Positions 15,343 through 22,359 of a stretch of 22,446 nt of DNA are shown here, piece after piece (within the stretch, counting starts at the first letter, position 1; every line of letters starts with the position of its first letter). The notes under the pieces were generated by a model. It searched no databases, was not told the origin of the DNA, and saw nothing but the letters and a program-made list of their open reading frames with translations. Made by a program: the position numbers and the translations under genes. The DNA comes from JAXGQD01 sp964574395 (GTDB lineage: Bacteria; Bacillota; Clostridia; Saccharofermentanales; Fastidiosipilaceae), in NCBI GenBank assembly GCA_964574395.1, contig CAZNNL010000033.1, forward strand, positions 1 through 22,446. Direction: 5' to 3'.

Positions 15343-15693
15343 TTAGGGCCTAATGTAAGCGAAGCCTTCTGCCTGCCTTTTTACGAGTTCTGCTACCCCA
15401 GCTGGCACAACGTTTACATTTGTAATCAATGTACTTTCTTCGATATTTTCTTTCTTTAAAGCATTTCTACAAGCGGCAATACCGACATGGTTTGCGAGGA
15501 GTGATTGAAGTTGTTCTTCTATATTATTTTTAATAGCACCTTCGCTGCTGAGTGCACTCACCGCAACACTGTTCGCCAAGATAATAATTTCAGCGACTTC
15601 TTGCTGTTCTTTTGCATAAGTCAAAAGATTATTCACGTTAGATAGTGTAAGTTGCCATTTTTCTAATTCGTCTACGTGGAAAATAACTCGCAT
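15343..15693 (-). CDS. DsrE/DsrF-like family protein
   Basis: This 116-residue protein has the DsrE-like fold pattern: VIFHVDELEKWQLTLSNVNNLL at the N-terminus, EIIILANSVAVSAL in the middle, GIAACRNALK with a conserved Cys, and a typical end VVPAGVAELVKRQAEGFAYIRP. Relatives of the sulfur-relay type carry the reactive Cys in this place. For stand-alone Firmicutes copies the role is unknown. Two in-frame ATGs exist; the first is fused to AAGGAG, so the second, 6 bases further, is taken as the start. It follows corA by 12 bases and is probably co-transcribed with it. Confidence 0.88.
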   Translation of the reverse strand: MRVIFHVDELEKWQLTLSNVNNLLTYAKEQQEVAEIIILANSVAVSALSSEGAIKNNIEEQLQSLLANHVGIAACRNALKKENIEESTLITNVNVVPAGVAELVKRQAEGFAYIRP

Positions 15694-15705
15694 TTTCATC
15701 TCCTT

Positions 15706-16662
15706 TTACATAAGGTCTTTCTTTTTTAGCCAGACTACACAGAGCACCGATAACAAGATGGTAATTAATACTATGCCTAAAAAGGCAAAAGGACTTGCCG
15801 CCCATGGTAAACCAACGTTCATACCATAAAACCCAGCTGTTACACACGGAATTGTAATAATAATGGTTAGCGAGGTTAAGGTTTTCATTATTTCATTTAA
15901 GTTGTTTTGAATGATACTAGAAAACGTGGTGTCTAGTTGCATTAACATTTGCCTAGTTTGATCTATCATCTTCTCTGCTTGATGGTTTTCTACTAAAACA
16001 TCGTGTAACCACTCGCGACGTATCTCGGTATCAGCCAAGTATTCTGTGTTGCTCAACTCTTTTATGATGGGGTGGTTTTCTGTGACAGCTGTACTGAGAT
16101 AAACAATACTTTTATCTAACTCAGCTAACTGCAGCAAAGTTTCCGATTTAGTCGATTGCCGTAAGCTCTTATGGATAAGATTCACACGCTCTTTAATGTC
16201 GCGGATAGCCATGACATAGGCTCTAGCGATTTGCCAGCCCAATTCAATAATGAAACAACGTTCATTGATCGGCTGTTTTACAAGAGTAAATTCATTGTGA
16301 AGAATCGTTTCAATAAACGCAGGATTTTTTTTGACACAAGTAATGACAAAATCGCGCATAAGAATGACTGAAATAGTACGTGTTTCGTAAATGCCTTGTT
16401 CTTTTTGTGCATCTGGTTCTAATGGATACAGAAGTGAAATCAGTACCGGTTTCTCTGGCTCACGCTGAAGTATTTTTTCTGCTCTAGAAACTTCATCCGG
16501 ATCGAGTGTGGATTGAAGATAGTCGAGAGGAAACTTTAGGCGTTCTGAGATTTCCTGCATTTCATTAACTGCCGGACCTTCAAGGTGGATCCAATTGGCA
16601 TTTTCAATGCTATCTTGCTCTAGAACTCTCCCGTTCTGCTGCACTTGATAAAAACGCGTCAT
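15706..16662 (-). CDS. corA: CorA-family magnesium/divalent cation transporter
   Basis: This 318-residue protein has a large N-terminal cytosolic domain, a long helical stalk (about 160-260), and two C-terminal membrane helices (about 262-279 and 292-311). The hallmark GMN is at 280-282 (FYGMNVGLP) between the helices, and the tail is basic (KKKD). It imports Mg2+ or another divalent metal as a pentamer. Its length and the two-helix end match the family. A TATAAT box at 16736-16731 on the minus strand lies about 70 bases upstream. The DsrE-like gene follows closely. Confidence 0.93.
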   Translation of the reverse strand: MTRFYQVQQNGRVLEQDSIENANWIHLEGPAVNEMQEISERLKFPLDYLQSTLDPDEVSRAEKILQREPEKPVLISLLYPLEPDAQKEQGIYETRTISVILMRDFVITCVKKNPAFIETILHNEFTLVKQPINERCFIIELGWQIARAYVMAIRDIKERVNLIHKSLRQSTKSETLLQLAELDKSIVYLSTAVTENHPIIKELSNTEYLADTEIRREWLHDVLVENHQAEKMIDQTRQMLMQLDTTFSSIIQNNLNEIMKTLTSLTIIITIPCVTAGFYGMNVGLPWAASPFAFLGIVLITILLSVLCVVWLKKKDLM

Positions 16663-16730
16663 ACATCACCTCTGCCCGTCTTTGATTCCCCAGCATTTTT
16701 TTGGATCTGCGCTACAAGAAACATAAATAC

Positions 16731-16736
16731 ATTATA
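16731..16736 (-). promoter_or_regulatory. corA promoter -10 box
   Basis: TATAAT, a perfect -10 box, is read on the minus strand and preceded by TG. No good -35 box lies at the right distance, so the promoter may depend on the TG extension or on an activator. Confidence 0.45.
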
Positions 16737-16779
16737 CAGCGAAACACTCTAAGACGTTGTAATGGCAAAACCATGATAG

Positions 16780-16813
16780 AATCAGCATTTTTTGTTCACT
16801 TAAAATGCTGATT
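16780..16813. terminator. Perfect 12-bp hairpin between divergent genes
   Basis: AATCAGCATTTT and AAAATGCTGATT form a perfect 12-bp stem with a 10-base loop, followed by TTTAA on the plus strand. In form it is a rho-independent terminator and works in both directions. It sits upstream of both neighbours, where no transcript is known to end, so it may be an insulator, an attenuator in a long leader, or the end of a small RNA. Confidence 0.55.
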
Positions 16814-16989
16814 TTTAACTTTCACACCTAAATAATTATCAAATGTATGTAATTTAATAATATTTGTTAACTTTCCCATCTAGTTTTTTAAGTTCAGTGC
16901 TCTTAAAATATTAGTATGCACAGCTTTATTTTAAATCAGATTAAGCTTTGCAGCCATGTATTTTACGTTTTTTGAGGAGGGAAATCTGA

Positions 16990-17601
16990 ATGAAAAAGCT
17001 TAAGCTGTTCTTATCTTTAAGCCTCGCAATAGTACTACTATTTGCTCAAGCTGGTTTTTCAAGAAACTTATCTGCGGAATCTATCTCATCTAGCGCAGAT
17101 GTTCTGCAAACTGAAGCTTCTGCTTCTGAAGAGCCTACACTTGCTACCCTGAGCGAAACAGAGCTTGTTAGCACTCCGGTTGACGATGCCACAGTTGCTG
17201 TAAGCGAAGTTACAGAAACTAGCACTGAGGTAAGCAATCTAGTCAATGAGTCCACAGCATCGTCCACGGATACAAGTTCCAGTGAAACTTTACCTAACAC
17301 TGAAGAAACTCCGAGTGGTGCTTTAGACCCCTTGACTGATTTAACGCCACTCGAAGAAAGCCAAGACAATCCACTTGCAATGGCTGAGCTGCAAATGATG
17401 CCACTAGCCTTGGCTACAGGTGAAATTCAAATAGCTGTCACTAATATGGTGCTTGAAAACCAAGACTATATGCGCGCACAATATTATGAATTTCATCCGC
17501 TAAGTTTTGACTGGACGCACACTGGACAAGTTACAGCTGGTCAATACTTCACCATTAAAATCGATCCAGAATTAAACCTGCATCCAAACACGCTAGATTA
17601 A
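16990..17601 (+). CDS. Adhesin N-terminal fragment (203 aa)
   Basis: The translatable 5' part of the broken adhesin starts at an ATG about 10 bases after GAGGAGG. It has a signal peptide (MKKLKLFLSLSLAIVLLFAQ) and a low-complexity Ser/Thr/Glu linker. The first part of an adhesin fold follows (EFHPLSFDWTHTGQVTAGQYFTIKI), resembling the start of collagen- or fibrinogen-binding domains. It ends at TAA in mid-domain. Without the anchor it would be secreted. Confidence 0.6.
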   Translation: MKKLKLFLSLSLAIVLLFAQAGFSRNLSAESISSSADVLQTEASASEEPTLATLSETELVSTPVDDATVAVSEVTETSTEVSNLVNESTASSTDTSSSETLPNTEETPSGALDPLTDLTPLEESQDNPLAMAELQMMPLALATGEIQIAVTNMVLENQDYMRAQYYEFHPLSFDWTHTGQVTAGQYFTIKIDPELNLHPNTLD

Positions 17602-17667
17602 CTCCCCGATTTAAAATATTTAGAAACAGTTATTGCAACGCCTACCGTCGATATAGGAACGGGCACG

Positions 17668-19896
17668 GTGACTTATACTTTTAATAAGCAAGCAGAAGGT
17701 TTAGCAGACTTTTCTGGACACGTACAAATTAACGTATCTATTAAAGGTCCTGGCGACGGGGTTACATTTAGAGATGTCAATGGCGATGGCATTAATGATG
17801 TGGATGCGAATGGCAATTACAAAGCCGGTACCAAACAAACCATTCATATCACAGTTGGTGACCAGGTTGAAGCAATCCTTATAACCCACATTGGATTTCC
17901 AACGGTTCCTGAATCAATTTTCAACGTCAATAGTTGGATGAATACTAACGTACTAGAGCACAGTATCCCTTGGGACCCATCAATTAAAGGGGATTTTATC
18001 CAAGCATTTGTTGAAGTAACCAGAAATGACCAGTACCAAGACAAGAGCCTACAGATCAACCCACCTGCCAGAGACACCAAATTGCATGTATTTTCTGCTA
18101 TAGATGTTGGCCCCTTCGTGGTAGAGGCAGGAGTCCGTATTACCCAAATGGACGGTGTTTGGAACTTGCCCACGCAAACGGTTACCTACACGAAAACCTC
18201 CACAAAGTATTTTTCTTATGCAGACTTAGGTTATACGCCTGGTAGTGATAATTTCACGGTTGATTTTGCCAGCTTAGGCTATGACAATCCAAAGAAACCT
18301 GAAACAACTTACAACGTCGAATATTTTGTCCACCATAAAGGAAGCATTACTTATAAAGATGCGAATGGTAATTCAAATAACATGGCGAGTTTGACTTATT
18401 TCGCAGATTGGAATTATACGGCAGAGCCCAGCGACCCCTTAATTTCCTATCAGGATGGTGCGTTCTGGTATCCAACACGAGCCGGAGCATCGGCCGATGC
18501 AAATGCGCGCCCAGTGTTCGATTTCTTATCAGTCGAAATTACCAAAGCTTGGAATGCAGGACCTGCAGCTCAAGAAGACGTTCAGTTTGTTCTTCTTGCT
18601 GATGGGCAAGCAGCAACACGATTCAATTGGGCTACTACGTCTTATGTCGAGATTCCAAGTGAGGAATTAGTTTTGCCAGCAGGTGAAACATCCCTCCTCT
18701 TCAATAATTTACCTTATCGTGATGCTCAAGGAGCCATCATCGAATATACGGTTGAAGAAATTAATGTGCCTGGATTTACTAGTAGTAGCACACAAACGGG
18801 CTTACAGTTCAACTTTATGAATGAGGTATTTACAGAAATCGCGGTCAGCAAAAAATGGGTAGATGACAATCGCAATGAGCATCCTGATGTCATTGTTAAT
18901 CTTTTGGCCGATAATGAGCAATATGCAGCAACAATATTGAATGCTGCCAATAATTGGACCGATATCTTCGATAACTTACCAAAATATAACATGGAAGATG
19001 GGGCTGAAATCGCGTATACCGTGGCGGAGGAAGCGCTCGATGGTTATGTCGCAAGCATCACTGGTGACATGGCAGACGGGTTCCTGATAACGAACACAGC
19101 AAGCGAAACAATCAATATCCCTGTAAAAAAACAGTGGGTGGGCCCTGCACTAAGCGAAGTCAAGGTTAACTTGATGGCAGACAGCGTGGATAGCGGATTA
19201 GCCTTGACGCTGAATGCTGCAAACAATTGGCAAGGAAGTTTCGAAGTCGAAAAATATGACCAAACAGATGGTCACGTAATTGACTATAAGATTTCTGAGC
19301 CGGACAACACCAATTACCAAAGCGTTATTACTGGAAGCGCGGCCAACGGTTATACCGTAACCAACACCATTGGAGGCAAGGTTTCTGTTGGCGTTACAAA
19401 AGAATGGAAAGGTGCAAAGAAAGATTCCGTTACGATCAAGCTATTGGCAAATGACGTAGAGACGGGCGCTTTTATAACACTTAACGAAGCTAATAAGTGG
19501 CAGCATACCTTTACTGATTTAGAAAAGTACAAGAATGGTATCGAAGTTAAATACAGCATCAAGGAAGACGCCATTGTTGGTTATGACAGCACAATAAGCG
19601 GCGATATGGCAAAAGGCTTTGTGGTCACCAATACCGAGCAAGAAAAAGCAGAGCCAACTCCTACAACGACTCCAACGCCGACTACTGAAGTTACAACAAC
19701 AACTACGGCCGCAGGCACGACAACGACAGCAGCGGCAACTACGACAACAGCGGCTACTACCAAAGCTGCGGTCCCCAGAACCGGAGAAAATGCTTCATCT
19801 GGTATTGTTGCTGCCCTAGCATTAATTGTTTTGGCCAGCACCTTGTGCATCATTGTTTTAAGGCGCAAAGCTGACCATACTAAGCTTGAAAAATAG
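17668..19896 (+). CDS. Adhesin C-terminal fragment with Cna_B repeats and sorting signal (742 aa)
   Basis: This is the 3' part of the same reading frame. The first possible start is a GTG at 17668 with no ribosome binding site, and coding-like sequence (LPDLKYLETVIATPTVDIG) continues in frame from the stop codon at 17599, so this is not an independent gene. It carries the rest of the adhesin domain, four Cna_B repeats, the Thr/Ala-rich tract (about 19651-19770), VPRTGE (19771-19788) and the membrane anchor. Confidence 0.55.
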   Translation: MTYTFNKQAEGLADFSGHVQINVSIKGPGDGVTFRDVNGDGINDVDANGNYKAGTKQTIHITVGDQVEAILITHIGFPTVPESIFNVNSWMNTNVLEHSIPWDPSIKGDFIQAFVEVTRNDQYQDKSLQINPPARDTKLHVFSAIDVGPFVVEAGVRITQMDGVWNLPTQTVTYTKTSTKYFSYADLGYTPGSDNFTVDFASLGYDNPKKPETTYNVEYFVHHKGSITYKDANGNSNNMASLTYFADWNYTAEPSDPLISYQDGAFWYPTRAGASADANARPVFDFLSVEITKAWNAGPAAQEDVQFVLLADGQAATRFNWATTSYVEIPSEELVLPAGETSLLFNNLPYRDAQGAIIEYTVEEINVPGFTSSSTQTGLQFNFMNEVFTEIAVSKKWVDDNRNEHPDVIVNLLADNEQYAATILNAANNWTDIFDNLPKYNMEDGAEIAYTVAEEALDGYVASITGDMADGFLITNTASETINIPVKKQWVGPALSEVKVNLMADSVDSGLALTLNAANNWQGSFEVEKYDQTDGHVIDYKISEPDNTNYQSVITGSAANGYTVTNTIGGKVSVGVTKEWKGAKKDSVTIKLLANDVETGAFITLNEANKWQHTFTDLEKYKNGIEVKYSIKEDAIVGYDSTISGDMAKGFVVTNTEQEKAEPTPTTTPTPTTEVTTTTTAAGTTTTAAATTTTAATTKAAVPRTGENASSGIVAALALIVLASTLCIIVLRRKADHTKLEK
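18529..19635 (+). repeat. Four tandem Cna_B domains
   Basis: Units start near 18529, 18829, 19099 and 19369, about 90 codons each. Each opens with V.(V/I).K.W and ends with an NT-type motif (ITNT, VTNT) or, in the first, NFMNEV. Such domains form extending stalks, often stabilised by internal isopeptide bonds. Units 2 to 4 are more alike than unit 1, and share NAANNW or NEANKW in the centre. Confidence 0.85.
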
Positions 19897-19948
19897 TTGG
19901 CAGTGGTGGGAAATTGCTTAATAACTAGCAATCGTCAATCGACTCGAT

Positions 19949-19991
19949 GAAGACACTTTGTATTTAATACTTAGTGTCTTCTTTTATCTTT
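19949..19991 (+). terminator. Rho-independent terminator of the adhesin gene
   Basis: GAAGACACT pairs with AGTGTCTTC, and GTATT/AATAC extends the stem inside it. The tail is CTTTTATCTTT. It lies 52 bases after the adhesin stop codon. Confidence 0.85.
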
Positions 19992-20026
19992 GGGGAGGGG
20001 GGCGGCAGCTTGCAATGTGGACAGTT

Positions 20027-20084
20027 TTGACGCTCTCGGGGAGCTACGGCTACGAGAGCGACAATTTTGGGCACTTGCTAGTGC
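20027..20084. other. Two tandem hairpins upstream of asnA
   Basis: TTGACGCTCTCG (20027-20038) pairs with CGAGAGCGACAA (20053-20064) with one mismatch. GCACT (20071-20075) pairs with AGTGC (20080-20084) around a 4-base loop. No T-run follows. They lie before the likely asnA start of transcription, so they may be protein-binding DNA sites or part of a longer leader. A T-box motif is not present. Confidence 0.55.
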
Positions 20085-20109
20085 ACCAATAGTTGTCAGC
20101 AGCTAAAGA

Positions 20110-20118
20110 TGATAGAAT
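20110..20118 (+). promoter_or_regulatory. Extended -10 promoter box of asnA
   Basis: TGATAGAAT is an extended -10 element (TGnTAGAAT) located 31 bases before the asnA ATG. The -35 candidate is poor (TAGTTG at 17 bases). Confidence 0.45.
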
Positions 20119-20148
20119 AAACAGCGACACATATGACGGAGGAAAGAC

Positions 20149-21156
20149 ATGAGTTCAATTATTATTCCAAAAGGCTATAGTTCTAAGCTGAGCCTATATG
20201 AGACACAGACCGCTATCGGAACCTTGAAACCTTTATTCGAAAGGCACCTCGGTCGTGCGCTAAATCTAAAACGCGTCTCAGCCCCACTGTTTGTGGATCC
20301 AGCTACTGGCCTGAATGATAATCTCAGCGGTATTGAAAGACCTGTATCTTTTGATATAAAAGATATTGGCAAAAACGCTGAAGTCGTCCAATCCCTCGCC
20401 AAATGGAAACGCATGGCCCTCGGAAAATACGGTTTTAATCCTGGAGAAGGACTCTTCACTGACATGAACGCCATTCGTAGGGACGAAGAATTAAGTAACC
20501 TTCATTCCGTATATGTAGACCAATGGGACTGGGAAAAAGTCATCACGGAAGACGAAAGAACAGAATTGTTTTTAGAGAAGAGCGTCTCCGCCATAGTCCA
20601 TGCTTTGATTAACACGATGGATGACATCCAAGCCCTCTTTCCACAACTCACCAGACAGCTTAGCTCCACTGTTAGCTTTGTTGACTCACAAGAATTAGAA
20701 GATCGCTGGCCTGACAAATCGGGCAAAGAACGCGAATACCTCTATTGCAAAGATCACCCTTCCTGCTTCATCAAAAAAATAGGTGGCGCACTGAAAAGCG
20801 GTAAACCTCATGACGGACGCGCTCCTGACTATGACGATTGGGAGCTGAATGGCGATATTTTAATTTGGGATGACATTCTTGAACAACCTGTTGAAATTTC
20901 TTCTATGGGTGTTCGCGTTGACGCCGAGAGTATGGCACGCCAATTGAGCATCGCCGGTTGTGAAGATCGTGCCTCCCTGCCCTTCCACAAATCTGTTTTA
21001 GAAGGCACCGTGCCTTTGAGTATTGGTGGAGGTATTGGGCAGTCGCGTGTGTCGATGTTGATTTTGCAAAAGGCCCACATCGCCGAAGTTCAAGCCGCAG
21101 TCTGGGACGAGGCCACAGCCACCGCCTTAAAGGATGCTGGCATAGCAGCACTGTAA
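20149..21156 (+). CDS. asnA: Aspartate-ammonia ligase (asparagine synthetase A)
   Basis: This 335-residue enzyme makes asparagine from aspartate, ammonia and ATP in the cytosol. It has the class II aminoacyl-tRNA synthetase-like fold of AsnA. Recognised blocks are LNLKRVSAPLFVDPATGLNDNLSG at about 39-62, KWKRMALGKYGFNPGEGLFTDMNAIRRDE, LHSVYVDQWDWEKVI, and the C-terminal PLSIGGGIGQSRVSMLILQKAHIAEVQ. Length and end points are normal. GGAGG is 7 bases before the ATG. It stands alone between the adhesin terminator and the second palindromic element, with its own promoter. Confidence 0.97.
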   Translation: MSSIIIPKGYSSKLSLYETQTAIGTLKPLFERHLGRALNLKRVSAPLFVDPATGLNDNLSGIERPVSFDIKDIGKNAEVVQSLAKWKRMALGKYGFNPGEGLFTDMNAIRRDEELSNLHSVYVDQWDWEKVITEDERTELFLEKSVSAIVHALINTMDDIQALFPQLTRQLSSTVSFVDSQELEDRWPDKSGKEREYLYCKDHPSCFIKKIGGALKSGKPHDGRAPDYDDWELNGDILIWDDILEQPVEISSMGVRVDAESMARQLSIAGCEDRASLPFHKSVLEGTVPLSIGGGIGQSRVSMLILQKAHIAEVQAAVWDEATATALKDAGIAAL

Positions 21157-21177
21157 ATTTTCAAAAGCACCTTTCTA

Positions 21178-21376
21178 TTGGCAAAAAAACTACTTGTACG
21201 CCAGAAATCATAGAAAAATCACTTTTCAAGGGGATTTTTTGACAAAAAAACAACCTGTGCGACGATTTCAATGGTTTTGACTCGATTTTTTTCGCACAAG
21301 CTGTTTTATTGTCAATTTTCCGACGATTTTCGTCCAGAAACCCGATTGCTCAGCGCACAAGCTGCATTTTTGTCAA
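21178..21376. repeat. Nested palindromic element, copy B
   Basis: This 199-bp element has the same plan as the one at 4202-4411: outer arms at 21178-21201 and 21353-21376, inner arms at 21239-21262 and 21292-21315. All four arms are variants of one unit with TTGRCAA at the tip and CARCYTGTRCG at the base (the left outer arm has CTACTTGT). A block with CCGACGATTTTCGTCC, also found in copy A, lies between the right arms. It occupies the gap between the convergent asnA and the following minus-strand gene, where a bidirectional terminator would be expected. Confidence 0.85.
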
Positions 21377-21414
21377 TTCTAAGAAGCAACGAGACCCAAA
21401 CCAACGCCCCACAC

Positions 21415-22359
21415 TCACATCTCATCTGGTTTTCTATACGCAACACGATTGCCACGCGGTCTATACCAAATCGGAAGTGTTTCACCGATCGCTGGGAAAT
21501 TTGTTCCTTCAATCACCGCATTTACTGGTAAATCAATTGGCCTACCTTCGTACCATACTTCAATCTGGTATCGAACAAGCGTCCTTTCATCCGTGGTCAA
21601 GCCAGTGACTTCTCGCATCCGAATGACACCGGTCGTCGGAACATAACCCTTACGCTCGAAGTAGCCAGCGGAGTTAGCCTTTCTGTTTGGTAAAAGCCTA
21701 AGCAGCCATAAAAGCACTTGCACGATGAGGAAAAATGCCCCAATCCCCACAATCACCTTAGCTGTCGTCGTCTGCAAAAAAGCCGGCAATAAAGCGATTG
21801 CAAAATCCACACTGCGCACTTCTTCACTCAGCATTTTAGCCGAACCACGCGTAATCTCCTGCGTCGCTAAATCATAGCGCCATGCTAGTTCTCGACTAGA
21901 ATAGGTCAGTGCATCTTTATCCAAGGACAAATCCGTAGGGTTAAGAAAAATGCCCACAGATTTTAGCTCTTCTTCAAGCTTCAGGATTACAGGTTTCAAA
22001 CGCTCAATTTCCGTTTGATTCATACCTAATTCCTTAGCCATAAGGGTATGCCACTGTTCATCAGTTAAACTAACAGACCAAACACTAAAAAGTACGTCCA
22101 AAGGATCGCCTGCCTGCTTAAAATCGACAAGCTTAAATCCATCTTGGTCAACACGAAGCGTCTCTTCGTGTTCAGCTTGGCCTGTGGCAAAGTCGCCTTT
22201 TTGCGCTAGAATAAAATAGGTTTGATTCCCAAACGAAGATGGATTCGCCGAATCATAAAGCCCCTGCGGCCAAGTCTTTTTCTCCTCGCTCACCAGCTGC
22301 CCATCTTTCACCACTAATCGTTCAATCTCCAACGGCTCCTGCTTGTATGTAATAATCAC
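21415..22359 (-). CDS. Membrane protein of unknown function, DUF3592-like C-terminus (5' end uncertain)
   Basis: From a GTG at 22359 this protein has 314 residues, but that GTG has no ribosome binding site. Protein-like sequence (DSLYELNRIIQSGDKLQVFYY) continues in frame upstream to a TGA at 22437-22435. The true start is therefore beyond a broken point, or an unusual codon. An N-terminal soluble region (to about 200) is followed by a membrane span (AKVIVGIGAFFLIVQVLLWLL, about 204-224). A C-terminal domain has GVIRMREVTGL and PAIGETLPIWYRPRGNRVAY, which loosely resemble DUF3592. I do not recognise a function. It is convergent with asnA across palindrome B. Confidence 0.6.
   Translation of the reverse strand: MIITYKQEPLEIERLVVKDGQLVSEEKKTWPQGLYDSANPSSFGNQTYFILAQKGDFATGQAEHEETLRVDQDGFKLVDFKQAGDPLDVLFSVWSVSLTDEQWHTLMAKELGMNQTEIERLKPVILKLEEELKSVGIFLNPTDLSLDKDALTYSSRELAWRYDLATQEITRGSAKMLSEEVRSVDFAIALLPAFLQTTTAKVIVGIGAFFLIVQVLLWLLRLLPNRKANSAGYFERKGYVPTTGVIRMREVTGLTTDERTLVRYQIEVWYEGRPIDLPVNAVIEGTNFPAIGETLPIWYRPRGNRVAYRKPDEM

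Larger units (their letters stand above)
16663..16989. other. Divergent intergenic region between corA and the adhesin
   Basis: This 327-base stretch carries no gene. It holds the corA promoter box, the hairpin at 16780-16813, and an AT-rich leader before the adhesin with a strong GAGGAGG ribosome binding site at about 16973-16979. No convincing -35/-10 pair for the adhesin was found. Confidence 0.5.
16990..19896 (+). pseudogene. Sortase-anchored Cna_B adhesin interrupted by an in-frame stop
   Basis: One continuous reading frame of 969 codons is broken by TAA at 17599-17601. The protein is otherwise complete. It has a signal peptide (residues 1 to about 28), a Ser/Thr/Glu-rich stalk to about 110, an adhesin-type beta domain, a Ca-binding-like DVNGDGINDVDANG loop, four Cna_B repeats, a Thr-rich wall-spanning tract, VPRTGE as sorting signal, a membrane span and a basic tail (RRK). 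The frame is the same on both sides of the stop, and the stop lies inside the beta domain, so this is a point nonsense change, not a fusion of two genes. It could be a recent pseudogene, a phase-like off state or a sequencing error. With the stop, only a secreted N-terminal fragment would be made. Confidence 0.85.

Noticed and set aside
17599..17601. Programmed readthrough or an altered genetic code at the adhesin TAA
   Set aside because: Other genes here end in TAA normally, TAA is not used for selenocysteine or pyrrolysine, and no recoding structure was seen beside it.
19581..19931. Minus-strand open frames over the Thr-rich tract, rich in Val and Ala
   Set aside because: They are the complement of the low-complexity ACA/ACG/GCA codons of the adhesin tail.
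19897..20148. T-box riboswitch before asnA
   Set aside because: The conserved T-box sequence and antiterminator are absent, and the region is too short for the full leader.
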